In this document: in pieces, positions 1 to 7,116 of the stretch
Numbering within the stretch: position 1 is the stretch's first letter
Layout: each line of letters begins with the position of its first letter
From: JASFJH01 sp050117725
GTDB taxonomy: Bacteria > Pseudomonadota > Gammaproteobacteria > AKS1
Assembly: GCA_050117725.1 (NCBI GenBank)
Contig: JASFME010000063.1
Span: 1 to 10,595 of the forward strand
Direction of reading: 5' to 3'
Length of the DNA stretch: 10,595 bases
The notes under the pieces: generated by a model
What the model saw: only the letters and a program-made list of their open reading frames with translations
The model's database searches: none
Told to the model about the DNA's origin: nothing
Translations under genes and position numbers: made by a program

Positions 1-959
1 ATCGACTGAGTAAATACGGTCGTCCTATGCTGGGCTGTACGATCAAACCCAAGCTGGGTCTGTCTGCCAAAAACTATGGCCGTGCCGTCTACGAATGTTT
101 ACGCGGTGGTCTTGACCTGACCAAGGATGACGAGAATGTAAACTCTCAACCGTTCATGCGTTGGCGTGATCGATTCGAGTTCGTTGCTGAAGCAATCCAG
201 AAAGCTGAATCTGAAACAGGCGAACGTAAAGGTCATTACCTCAATGTTACTGCAGCTACTCCTGAAGATATGTACGAACGCGCCGAGTTCGCCAAGGAAC
301 TGGGTATGCCGATCATCATGCATGACTTCCTGACCGGCGGCTTTACGGCCAACACCGGCCTGGCGAACTGGTGTCGCAAAAACAGCATGTTGCTCCACAT
401 TCACCGTGCGATGCACGCGGTAATTGACCGTCACCCGAAACACGGTATCCACTTCCGCGTACTGGCCAAGTGCCTGCGTCTGTCCGGTGGCGATCATCTG
501 CATACCGGTACGGTTGTCGGCAAGCTTGAAGGTGACCGCGCTTCAACACTCGGTTTTGTTGATCAATTACGCGAGTCATTTGTTCCTGAAGATCGTTCAC
601 GCGGTGTGTTCTTCGACCAGGATTGGGGTTCTTTGCCAGGTGTATTCGCAGTTGCCTCGGGTGGTATTCACGTATGGCACATGCCGGCACTCGTCACCAT
701 TTTCGGTGATGACTCTGTACTGCAGTTTGGTGGCGGTACACAGGGCCACCCATGGGGTAACGCGGCAGGTGCGGCGGCAAACCGTGTGGCACTTGAAGCC
801 TGCGTGAAGGCGCGTAACGAAGGTCGTGACCTGGAACGTGAATCTCGTGACATTCTCACCAATGCTGCACGAACCAGCCCTGAACTGGCCGTGGCAATGG
901 AAACCTGGAAAGAGATCAAGTTTGAGTTCGAAACCGTCGACAAGCTGGACGTCGCATAA
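1..959 (+). CDS. cbbL: Rubisco large subunit, form IA (3' part, 5' end outside window)
   Basis: Carboxylates ribulose-1,5-bisphosphate in the Calvin cycle and is the main cargo of the carboxysome. The reading frame is open from the first bases (codons begin at position 3); the ATG at 27 is internal, so about 150 N-terminal residues lie outside the window. What remains covers the catalytic barrel: the active-site lysine in TIKPKLGLS, the carbamylated lysine in GGLDLTKDDEN, the catalytic histidine in HIHRAMHAV, the loop 6 lysine in GTVVGKLEGD, and the phosphate-binding FGGGTQGHPWG. The C-terminus follows form I enzymes and ends ETVDKLDVA. Form IA assignment rests on overall similarity and on the adjacent cbbS and cso genes. 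Nothing looks damaged. Confidence 0.98.
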   Translation, partial: RLSKYGRPMLGCTIKPKLGLSAKNYGRAVYECLRGGLDLTKDDENVNSQPFMRWRDRFEFVAEAIQKAESETGERKGHYLNVTAATPEDMYERAEFAKELGMPIIMHDFLTGGFTANTGLANWCRKNSMLLHIHRAMHAVIDRHPKHGIHFRVLAKCLRLSGGDHLHTGTVVGKLEGDRASTLGFVDQLRESFVPEDRSRGVFFDQDWGSLPGVFAVASGGIHVWHMPALVTIFGDDSVLQFGGGTQGHPWGNAAGAAANRVALEACVKARNEGRDLERESRDILTNAARTSPELAVAMETWKEIKFEFETVDKLDVA

Positions 960-1019
960 GACGACGTCGTTTAACTGACGGAACCGGAAACCAATCAAAT
1001 CAGTAACGAGGACAAGATA

Positions 1020-1364
1020 ATGTCATTAACAAACGAAATGGGTAATTACAGTACAGCCCAGACGCTCGAAACTTTCGGCTTTTTGCCGAAGATGGATCAG
1101 AACGAAATCCAGGCCCAGATTGCCTATATCCTGGCCAATGGCTGGACGCCTGCGATTGAACATGAGCACCCAAGCAGGGCTACCGATCACTACTGGACCA
1201 TGTGGAAGCTGCCGTTCTTCGGTGAAACCAATATGGCCAATGTGATCAATGAACTGGAAGCCTGTCATCGTGATTTTCCGGATCATCACGTACGCCTCAT
1301 TGGTTATGACAACTACACCCAGGGCCAGGGTTCCTGCTTTGTAGTGTTCGAAGGACGTATGTAA
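1020..1364 (+). CDS. cbbS: Rubisco small subunit, form IA
   Basis: Small subunit that caps the L8S8 Rubisco holoenzyme. The 114-residue product has the usual length for carboxysomal form IA small subunits. Recognisable segments are the early ETFGFLPKM, the YILANGWTPAIEHEHP stretch, the WTMWKLPFFGET motif and the HVRLIGYDNYTQGQGSCFVV end. The ATG at 1020 follows cbbL by 60 bases with an upstream purine-rich site (GAGGA, 1009-1013). In alpha-carboxysomes the CsoS2 N-terminal repeats bind at the interface of large and small subunits, which fits csoS2 being the next gene. Confidence 0.98.
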   Translation: MSLTNEMGNYSTAQTLETFGFLPKMDQNEIQAQIAYILANGWTPAIEHEHPSRATDHYWTMWKLPFFGETNMANVINELEACHRDFPDHHVRLIGYDNYTQGQGSCFVVFEGRM

Positions 1365-1375
1365 GTAGATGGGAT

Positions 1376-1394
1376 CTCACTTCATCAGGGTGAG
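1376..1394 (+). promoter_or_regulatory. Weak stem-loop between cbbS and csoS2
   Basis: CTCAC (1376-1380) pairs with GTGAG (1390-1394) across a nine-base loop, 12 bases after the cbbS stop. There is no following T-run, so it is not a convincing intrinsic terminator. It could dampen read-through or protect the cbbLS 3' end, which would fit Rubisco being needed in large excess over CsoS2, but a five-pair stem can arise by chance. Confidence 0.25.
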
Positions 1395-1432
1395 CAAACT
1401 CAATCTAAATCGATGATGCAACGGGGTTAACA

Positions 1433-3721
1433 ATGGCACAAACAGCAACCAATCAGACTGCACGTGAGGCTTCTCTTGCACGGCGTCGCGCCATGTCCAC
1501 CAGGGGCAAGGCTGCGCTGCCCGGAGCGGCGGCAAACCAGGCCAACAGTGGCGGAGTAGCTGGCACTTCACAGGCCAGTCAGCCGCCAGTGGCATCCTCG
1601 TCGCAGGGCATGATCGCACGCGATGCATCGCGTGCACGTCGCGAGGCCATGGCTACCCGGGGTAAAGCGGGCATCCAGAGCAAGGACCGCACGCGTGAAG
1701 CGCCGGAACAAATGCAGTCGGCACCACCGACAGCGACACCTGCACAAACTCCCGGGAGCAGTGGCGGTGGTACCGCCAAGCCTGACGGTGGATGCGGTTG
1801 TGGTTGCAATGGCACCAAAAAATCCTGTGATGGCAAGCCCCGGGCCGAAATGTCACTGGATACGGGTAAAACGATTCGCCCCATGCCCAAGCAAGGTCGG
1901 CAACTGAGCCCGGCACGTGCTGCATCACTGGCACGCCGTGAAGCCATGTCCAACCGTGGCAAAGCAGGTTTGTCTGGTAAGGGAATGTCGCAGGCGCAGA
2001 CTGCGCGTGCCGCCAATCCCAACCTGAACAGCCGTGAACTGGCCAAAGCCTTGCGAGAGCAACGCAGCAAGAACGGCAAGTCCGGTCAGCAGAAATCCAG
2101 GCCCAGTGGTCGTCAGCGTAACAAGTCGACTGCTACTGGCGCGGCAGAGGATGCGCCGTCGAAAGTCGGGGCCAGTGAAACTGCACACGGTCAAACTGTT
2201 ACCGGCACAATGGTCGGCCGCAGCCCGGATGTTACCGGGGATGAGCCGAGTACCTGCCGTACGGTTACCGGCACCGAGTACATGGGCGCGGATATCTTCC
2301 GGGAATTTTGCCAGGCCGAGCCAGGCAAGCCCCCCAGCAAGGTCAGTGTCAGCCCGACCTCGCGCGGCAACCGTGTAACCGGTAACCGGGTTGGCCGTGG
2401 CAAGAATGTCACGGGTAACGAGCCGGGTACCTGCAAGCGTGTCACCGGTAACGAGTATGTCGGTGCCAACCAGGCGGAAAGCTATTGCGGCAGCAAGGCT
2501 GAAGCCGGGCCGGGCAAGATCACAAGCTCGCAAACCCGCAAGGGCAAGACCCTGACCGGAAGCAACGTTGGTCGTTTCGGCAAGGTCACCGGTGATGAAA
2601 CCGGTGCTGATCGTGAACTGACCGGTAGCCAGTACATGCAAACCGGTAACGGCAAGGCGCCGCACAAGGTTGGCAGTAGCAGCACCCTGCGTGGTGGCAG
2701 CATTACCGGCACGATGGTTGGTCGTAATGAACGCGTTACCGGTGACGAACCGGGTAGCTGTCGCGATGTCACCGGTGATGATTACATTGGTCAGGAGCAG
2801 TTCGGTCGCTTCTGTGAAAAAACACCCGAACCGCAGGATCGCAAGGTCGGCCTGTCCGCCACGCTCGAGGGCAAGGCCGTCACCGGCACCATGACAGGTC
2901 GTTCCGGTCGCGTGACCGGAGATGAACCGGGCACCTGCAAGGCCGTCACCGGCACACCGTATGCCGGTGCCGAGCAGTACGCCGGTTTCTGCAAACCGGA
3001 CGAAGCCAACCAGGCGGCAGCACGCCAGCAGCCCCGGCGAGGTACACCGGGTGCCGCCATGACCGGCCAGCAACCTGGAATTAACGGCGCGCTGACCGGC
3101 GCGGGCAAGGGTGCTTGTGAAGACGTATCCGGCACACCGTATGTTGGTGCCGATCAGTTTGCCGAGGTTTGCCCGGCTACCGCGGCCGATAGCGCGAGCC
3201 CGGATTTCCCGCAGGCGATCGGCGGCACCCCATGGGGGCAGTTCAGCGTCAGCTCACCCGCCGGCGAGGCACAGCAACAGCATGCTGCGGGCGGTGTGAC
3301 AGGCAGCCGTTATGAACAGGGCCAGATTACGGGACCGTTCGGTATGGCAAGCGGCAAGGTTACCGGTACCGAAGAGGCCAGGTTTGACCAGGGTTCGGCA
3401 AAAGGCAACAGCCAACCTGCTATGCCGGCCACGGCGGAAATGTTCGAGGGACGGGTCAAGTCGCGCATAACCGGTGAAGGTATGGATGCAGGCGCCAGGA
3501 TTACCGGCGATGACTGGGACCGCGGTGACAACGTCACCGGTACCGAAGGCATGTCAGCCACGCGCCGTAATCCGACCCTGCAGGGCAGCGGTCCGATATC
3601 GGCGATGCAGCCGCCAAAGCGGAATGAGGAGATGACTGTCCCGAGCAGCAAGGTCACGGGTGGCAGCGGCAATACGGAAAAGGGCGCACTGGTCACGTAT
3701 TCAGGAGGTGCGCGCGGTTAG
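1433..3721 (+). CDS. csoS2: Carboxysome scaffold protein CsoS2
   Basis: Intrinsically disordered scaffold that nucleates alpha-carboxysome assembly by linking Rubisco to the shell. The 762-residue product has the three regions known for the family. The N-terminal region (1 to about 242) has four Arg/Lys-rich helical repeats, known in the family to bind Rubisco, and a Cys cluster at 121-132. The middle region (243-593) has six repeats built on V/I-T-G triplets and paired cysteines. The C-terminal region (594-762) includes GPFGMASGKVTG and further ITG/VTG motifs and is expected to anchor to the inner shell face. The ATG at 1433 has GGGG at 1423-1426. In Halothiobacillus a -1 ribosomal frameshift in csoS2 gives a short CsoS2A beside full-length CsoS2B; whether that happens here cannot be read off with certainty. 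Confidence 0.97.
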   Translation: MAQTATNQTAREASLARRRAMSTRGKAALPGAAANQANSGGVAGTSQASQPPVASSSQGMIARDASRARREAMATRGKAGIQSKDRTREAPEQMQSAPPTATPAQTPGSSGGGTAKPDGGCGCGCNGTKKSCDGKPRAEMSLDTGKTIRPMPKQGRQLSPARAASLARREAMSNRGKAGLSGKGMSQAQTARAANPNLNSRELAKALREQRSKNGKSGQQKSRPSGRQRNKSTATGAAEDAPSKVGASETAHGQTVTGTMVGRSPDVTGDEPSTCRTVTGTEYMGADIFREFCQAEPGKPPSKVSVSPTSRGNRVTGNRVGRGKNVTGNEPGTCKRVTGNEYVGANQAESYCGSKAEAGPGKITSSQTRKGKTLTGSNVGRFGKVTGDETGADRELTGSQYMQTGNGKAPHKVGSSSTLRGGSITGTMVGRNERVTGDEPGSCRDVTGDDYIGQEQFGRFCEKTPEPQDRKVGLSATLEGKAVTGTMTGRSGRVTGDEPGTCKAVTGTPYAGAEQYAGFCKPDEANQAAARQQPRRGTPGAAMTGQQPGINGALTGAGKGACEDVSGTPYVGADQFAEVCPATAADSASPDFPQAIGGTPWGQFSVSSPAGEAQQQHAAGGVTGSRYEQGQITGPFGMASGKVTGTEEARFDQGSAKGNSQPAMPATAEMFEGRVKSRITGEGMDAGARITGDDWDRGDNVTGTEGMSATRRNPTLQGSGPISAMQPPKRNEEMTVPSSKVTGGSGNTEKGALVTYSGGARG
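1463..2080 (+). repeat. CsoS2 N-terminal Rubisco-binding repeats (four copies)
   Basis: Four imperfect copies of a motif of about 16 residues, roughly R-x-A-S-x-A-R-R-x-A-M-x-x-R-G-K, lie at residues 11-26, 63-78, 162-177 and 201-216 of CsoS2. The first three are close to each other; the fourth (RELAKALREQRSKNGK) is diverged. The linkers differ in length and are rich in Gly, Ser, Gln and Pro. In the family these short helices bind Rubisco, giving multivalent condensation. Confidence 0.9.
2159..3211 (+). repeat. CsoS2 middle-region repeats (six copies)
   Basis: Six tandem units of about 50-65 residues at residues 243-301, 302-361, 362-410, 411-469, 470-534 and 535-593. A full unit has three VTG/ITG triplets, a GDEPGTC segment and an aromatic-Cys end (for example FC). 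Units 1, 2, 4 and 5 are complete with both cysteines. Unit 3 is only 49 residues and has neither cysteine. Unit 6 keeps the cysteines but has lost the first half of the pattern. The repetitive, GC-rich coding also creates a long meaningless open frame on the opposite strand. Confidence 0.92.
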
Positions 3722-3754
3722 TACGCGGCATTAACGAAAACAGGCAGCTAAAGC

Positions 3755-5302
3755 ATGTTGAACGCACGACACAAACAGACACGCACTTCGCCCGGGACCC
3801 CTGCGATCGCACCATTGGGTCGTCCGGGGGCAAGGACAGCGCAGGGCAATGCGAAGGCAACGCCGGTTGGTGGAGCGGCAGCAAGTCGTGCCAGCGAAAT
3901 ACGTTCCGTGGCACATCCATTGACCCGCGTTGATGAAAACTCGCATCTGTATGCCTACGAGCGCACTGTCAAGGAAGCCTTTGACGCAATAGTGCCGACC
4001 CTGAAGCGCGTTTCGGCAATGCAGCATGAGGCCGATTTTGAAACACGTGCCCAGCAGATCGCACGCGAACAACTCGGTTATGAACTGCCGGCGACAATCC
4101 TGGCGGATGCCTGGGTCGACCAGCTTGACATGAAACAGTTGTTCGCATGGTGCGTGTTCGAAACCTATTGCCGCTTCTGTGACGAGGTGTTCAGTAATGA
4201 TCCTCTCGGCAGCAACAATGAACAGCAATTCCAGGAATTTCTGCAGGAGTGCGGCTTCCATACGCTGGATGTTTCTCCTTGTGCAGACGGCCGCCTCGCG
4301 CATGTAATTCGTTATGTACTGCGTTTGCCGTATCGCGCAGTGCGCCGCAAGTCCTATGCCGGTGCAATGTTTGATATCAAGGACAGTCTCGACAAGTGGG
4401 TGGAAACCGAATTGCTGCGGTTCCGTGAAGGCCGTCCGAATACAGCGGATATGCCAACACGATACCTGAAAACTGTGGTCTATCACTTAAGTTCGTTTGA
4501 TCCGAACAACGAGGGTTGCGCCGCACATGGTTCGGATACCAGTCGTGCAGCGCGTGCCGGGCTTGAACGACTGCAGGCCTTCAGGCAGGCAATCGAAAAC
4601 ACGCATTGTTGTGGCGCGTCAATCGATCACCTGTTGATCGGTCTGGATACTGACACCGACGCTATTCGTGTCCATGTGCCAGACATACATGGTCACATCG
4701 ATCTCGATCATTACCTGGACGGGAACGAGATCTATGACGCGACGCGCACCATGGTGGCAAAACATGCTGAGGAGTGGATTGCCGATTACGTGCTGGGTGC
4801 GAATACCGAAATGGCGGATGGCATGGTCAGGTTTGTAACACATCTGTTGATCAACAACATCTCGCAGATAGATTACGTGCGCAATTATTACGGTGCGCAT
4901 TACTCGGACATTGGCCACGCAGAGCGTTTTATTGGTGCCGGCATCGGGTTCGAGGAAGTGCAGTTACGAAACCTGACGTACTTCGCGTACCTCAACACGG
5001 TAGAAGAGGCCGCCCAGGATCTCGATGTCGGGATCAAGATATTCACGCGGCTGAATATTGCCCATGGTCTGCCAGTACCGGTCGTTGTGCGTTACGACTA
5101 CCACGGCAATGTGCCGGGTGCACGCGAGCGTGCCGAGCAACATTGTCGCCGTGTTGCTGACGCCCTGCACAGCCGTTACGCAGACTTGGCGGCGAAGGGC
5201 CTGTTACACAGTTTGTTGGCTGTGCGGGATGTGAATGCCGCTGGCCAGATTGAAGTGCTGGATTGTTCTGTCAAGGCGCATGCAGCGCAGGAGGCTCACT
5301 GA
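3755..5302 (+). CDS. csoSCA: Carboxysomal beta-type carbonic anhydrase CsoSCA (CsoS3)
   Basis: Interconverts bicarbonate and CO2 inside the carboxysome so that Rubisco sees high CO2. The 515-residue length matches the family. In the catalytic domain C176, H244 and C255 fit the three zinc ligands of the H. neapolitanus enzyme, with D178 and R180 in the C-x-D-x-R arrangement of beta-type carbonic anhydrases. Residues 1 to about 50 are Arg/Ala/Gly/Pro-rich and probably disordered; in the known homologue this tail binds Rubisco and recruits the enzyme. The C-terminal third is the degenerate duplicated domain that lacks zinc ligands. The ATG at 3755 lies 33 bases after csoS2 and has only a weak ribosome-binding site, which may keep this minor component low. 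The stop overlaps the csoS4A start. Confidence 0.97.
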   Translation: MLNARHKQTRTSPGTPAIAPLGRPGARTAQGNAKATPVGGAAASRASEIRSVAHPLTRVDENSHLYAYERTVKEAFDAIVPTLKRVSAMQHEADFETRAQQIAREQLGYELPATILADAWVDQLDMKQLFAWCVFETYCRFCDEVFSNDPLGSNNEQQFQEFLQECGFHTLDVSPCADGRLAHVIRYVLRLPYRAVRRKSYAGAMFDIKDSLDKWVETELLRFREGRPNTADMPTRYLKTVVYHLSSFDPNNEGCAAHGSDTSRAARAGLERLQAFRQAIENTHCCGASIDHLLIGLDTDTDAIRVHVPDIHGHIDLDHYLDGNEIYDATRTMVAKHAEEWIADYVLGANTEMADGMVRFVTHLLINNISQIDYVRNYYGAHYSDIGHAERFIGAGIGFEEVQLRNLTYFAYLNTVEEAAQDLDVGIKIFTRLNIAHGLPVPVVVRYDYHGNVPGARERAEQHCRRVADALHSRYADLAAKGLLHSLLAVRDVNAAGQIEVLDCSVKAHAAQEAH

Positions 5303-5559
5303 TGAAAATCTGTCAGGTTGAAAAGCCGCTGGTCGCAACCAACCGTATTCCCGGCCTGGAACACCGGCACATGCAGGTGGTGCGTGATGGCAGTGCACAA
5401 CTGGTCGCGGTCGATGCTGTCGGCGCGATACCGGGTGACTGGGTGATCTGTGTTGGCAGCTCCGCGGCACGCGAAGCGGCCGGCAGCAAGGAATACCCGA
5501 GTGATCTGACCATTGTCGGCATCATCGATCACTGGGAACCGGATCAGGAGAACAGCTGA
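5302..5559 (+). CDS. csoS4A: Carboxysome shell vertex protein CsoS4A (pentamer)
   Basis: An 85-residue EutN/CcmL-family (bacterial microcompartment vertex) protein that forms pentamers closing the twelve corners of the shell. The start MKICQVEKPLVATNR, the central GAIPGDWVICVGSSAAREA and the end DLTIVGIIDHW are typical of CsoS4A. I chose the ATG at 5302 over the upstream in-frame ATG at 5263 because it has a strong AGGAGG at 5288-5293 and overlaps the csoSCA stop by one base (TGATG), a translational-coupling layout. The upstream start would run 39 bases into csoSCA and add residues foreign to the family. Confidence 0.96.
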   Translation: MKICQVEKPLVATNRIPGLEHRHMQVVRDGSAQLVAVDAVGAIPGDWVICVGSSAAREAAGSKEYPSDLTIVGIIDHWEPDQENS

Positions 5560-5843
5560 TGGATATTTTGCGGGTCGAGACACCACTCGTATGCACACGT
5601 CGAGTCAAGGGGCTGCAACACATCAGCCTGCGTGTGCTGCGTGATGTGAAAGGCCGGCAACACGTAGCCGTCGACCCGGTCGGGGCGCGAGAAGGTAACT
5701 GGGTATTTACCCTGAGCGGTTCGGCAGCACGTTATGCCGTGGGTGACTACGAGGTACTCACCGACCTGACTATCGGCGGCATTATCGATTTCTGGGAGGC
5801 TGACCAAGTGCAGTCACCCGGGAAAAGCGTGACAACGGCGTAA
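5559..5843 (+). CDS. csoS4B: Carboxysome shell vertex protein CsoS4B (pentamer)
   Basis: Second EutN/CcmL-family pentamer, 94 residues, clearly paralogous to CsoS4A: MDILRVETPLVCTRRVKGLQ aligns with the CsoS4A start, and the GAREGNWVFTLSGSAAR and LTIGGIIDFWEAD segments match in order. It begins with a one-base overlap (TGATG) with csoS4A and has CAGGAG at 5545-5550, so the two are likely made in step, at low copy, as expected for vertex proteins. The C-terminal QVQSPGKSVTTA extension goes beyond CsoS4A and is probably flexible. Confidence 0.96.
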   Translation: MDILRVETPLVCTRRVKGLQHISLRVLRDVKGRQHVAVDPVGAREGNWVFTLSGSAARYAVGDYEVLTDLTIGGIIDFWEADQVQSPGKSVTTA

Positions 5844-5849
5844 CGTTGT
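5832..5849 (+). promoter_or_regulatory. Inverted repeat across the csoS4B stop, upstream of csoS1
   Basis: ACAACG (5832-5837) and CGTTGT (5844-5849) form a six-pair stem with a six-base loop containing the csoS4B stop codon. No T-run follows, so it is not a standard terminator. It sits where expression must rise sharply, from a few pentamers to thousands of hexamer subunits, so an mRNA processing or stabilising role is plausible but unproven. Confidence 0.3.
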
Positions 5850-5900
5850 AACGAAGTTAATCAGTAATACAACCATGTCAACCAAGTAGGAGATAGAAAG

Positions 5901-6218
5901 ATGGCAAACGAAAACTATGGGATTGCACTGGGTATGATCGAGACCCGTGGCCTGGTACCGGCAATTGAAGCAGCCGATGCCATGACCAAGGCTGCCGAGG
6001 TTCGCCTGATCGGTCGCGAATTCGTTGGTGGCGGCTACGTTACCGTTCTGGTTCGCGGTGAAACAGGTGCGGTTAACGCAGCCGTTCGTGCCGGCGCTGA
6101 TGCCTGCGAACGTGTTGGTGACGGCCTCGTTGCTGCACACATCATTGCCCGTCCACACCGTGAAGTTGAACCGGTTTTGCCGGCAGGTGGCAGTGCTGAT
6201 ACAGCTGCAGCGGCCTGA
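5901..6218 (+). CDS. csoS1: Major carboxysome shell hexamer protein CsoS1 (first copy)
   Basis: BMC-domain protein that forms the hexagonal tiles of the shell facets. The 105 residues hold one Pfam00936-type domain (about 6-90) with the pore-lining FVGGGYV loop starting at 41 and the conserved ARPHREVE end at about 82-90. The C-terminal tail after residue 93 is Gly/Ala-rich. The ATG at 5901 has AGGAGA at 5888-5893. It is followed 45 bases later by a second copy whose first 93 residues differ at only two positions (L18M and L36I). I do not assign the A, B or C suffix, because the paralogues are separated mainly by tail sequence. Confidence 0.97.
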   Translation: MANENYGIALGMIETRGLVPAIEAADAMTKAAEVRLIGREFVGGGYVTVLVRGETGAVNAAVRAGADACERVGDGLVAAHIIARPHREVEPVLPAGGSADTAAAA

Positions 6219-6263
6219 AGGTAAGGGCACTTAGTACAACTGAATCAACAGGAGAAACAGACC

Positions 6264-6575
6264 ATGGCCAACGAAAATTACGGCATTGCCCTGGGCATGA
6301 TCGAGACACGCGGAATGGTACCCGCCATCGAGGCCGCGGATGCCATGACCAAGGCTGCAGAAGTACGCATCATCGGCCGCGAGTTTGTCGGCGGCGGTTA
6401 TGTCACCGTGCTCGTTCGCGGTGAAACCGGCGCAGTCAACGCGGCCGTACGCGCGGGAGCAGATGCCTGCGAACGCGTTGGTGATGGCCTGGTAGCGGCA
6501 CACATCATTGCCCGTCCACATCGTGAGGTCGAACCTGTCCTCAGTGGTACCGGCAATCGTGCGCTGCGCAGTTGA
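6264..6575 (+). CDS. csoS1: Major carboxysome shell hexamer protein CsoS1 (second copy)
   Basis: Second BMC-domain shell hexamer, 103 residues. Its first 93 residues match the preceding gene except at positions 18 and 36, while the tail is different (SGTGNRALRS). The FVGGGYV pore loop is unchanged, so pore chemistry should be the same and the two could co-assemble. The gene has GGAG at 6251-6254 before ATG 6264. About half of the shared codons differ synonymously between the copies, so the duplication is old and the protein is under strong constraint. H. neapolitanus has three such genes here; this locus has two. Confidence 0.97.
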   Translation: MANENYGIALGMIETRGMVPAIEAADAMTKAAEVRIIGREFVGGGYVTVLVRGETGAVNAAVRAGADACERVGDGLVAAHIIARPHREVEPVLSGTGNRALRS

Positions 6576-6612
6576 ATGACTGGTTGCTAACTGACTGACT
6601 GGAACCGTCGTC

Positions 6613-7098
6613 ATGCACCTTGCCAACGCTGATCAGCGTGTTCTCGGCTACCTCGGCAGGGCCCTGAGCCTGGAGCTCTCCGCGGTCCAGCTATACAGCA
6701 CCCAGGCCCGACTTGTCGAGGCCTGGGCGCTGTCCGAGGTTGCTTCGAAGCTGAGTGCGGAAGCCAGCGAAGAAATGGGGCATGCCGATCGTATCATCAG
6801 TCGCATGTTAGCCCTGGGTGTGGCACCGAATGCCTCGCAATTGCGGCCGGTGCGCCTCGGGCAAAACCTGCAGGAATTACTGCAGCACAACTATGCATTC
6901 GAGAGGGAACTTATCGGGCTGTACGAGGAAGCCACCCGGCACTGTGCAAGAAACGGTGACCATGACAACCGCGTGTTTTTCGAGACCTTGCTCGGTGAGG
7001 AACAGGCACACGCACAGCACTGGCAGGAATGGCTTGCCGAGTTACAGCAATCAGCTGACACATCACCACGTAGCATGGTGACGATGAACAGTGAGTAA
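6613..7098 (+). CDS. Bacterioferritin-like di-iron protein of the cso locus
   Basis: A 161-residue four-helix-bundle ferritin-like protein. Relative to E. coli bacterioferritin, all six ferroxidase ligands appear with a uniform +3 offset: E21, E54, H57, E97, E130 and H133. The haem-ligand methionine has its counterpart at M55 (EEMGHAD). A working iron-oxidising centre is therefore likely, and haem binding at a dimer interface is possible. Bacterioferritin-like genes recur next to alpha-carboxysome shell genes, but their role there is not established; iron storage or protection from oxidants is conceivable. The ATG at 6613 has a modest GGAA at 6601-6604 and lies 37 bases after csoS1. The tail after about residue 146 is polar and probably disordered. 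Confidence 0.88.
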   Translation: MHLANADQRVLGYLGRALSLELSAVQLYSTQARLVEAWALSEVASKLSAEASEEMGHADRIISRMLALGVAPNASQLRPVRLGQNLQELLQHNYAFERELIGLYEEATRHCARNGDHDNRVFFETLLGEEQAHAQHWQEWLAELQQSADTSPRSMVTMNSE

Positions 7099-7116
7099 AC
7101 ACGCAGGAGAACAGCT

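Noticed and set aside
961..970. Perfect palindrome ACGACGTCGT just after cbbL
   Set aside because: Ten bases with no room for a loop, and no T-run; too short to call an operator or terminator.
1925..3073. Open frame of 382 codons on the - strand opposite csoS2
   Set aside because: It mirrors the GC-rich VTG/TG repeats of csoS2, resembles no family I recognise, and lies fully inside a well-supported gene.
3731..4486. Open frame of 251 codons on the - strand opposite csoSCA
   Set aside because: It is antisense to the catalytic half of a confidently identified enzyme and shows no recognisable domain.
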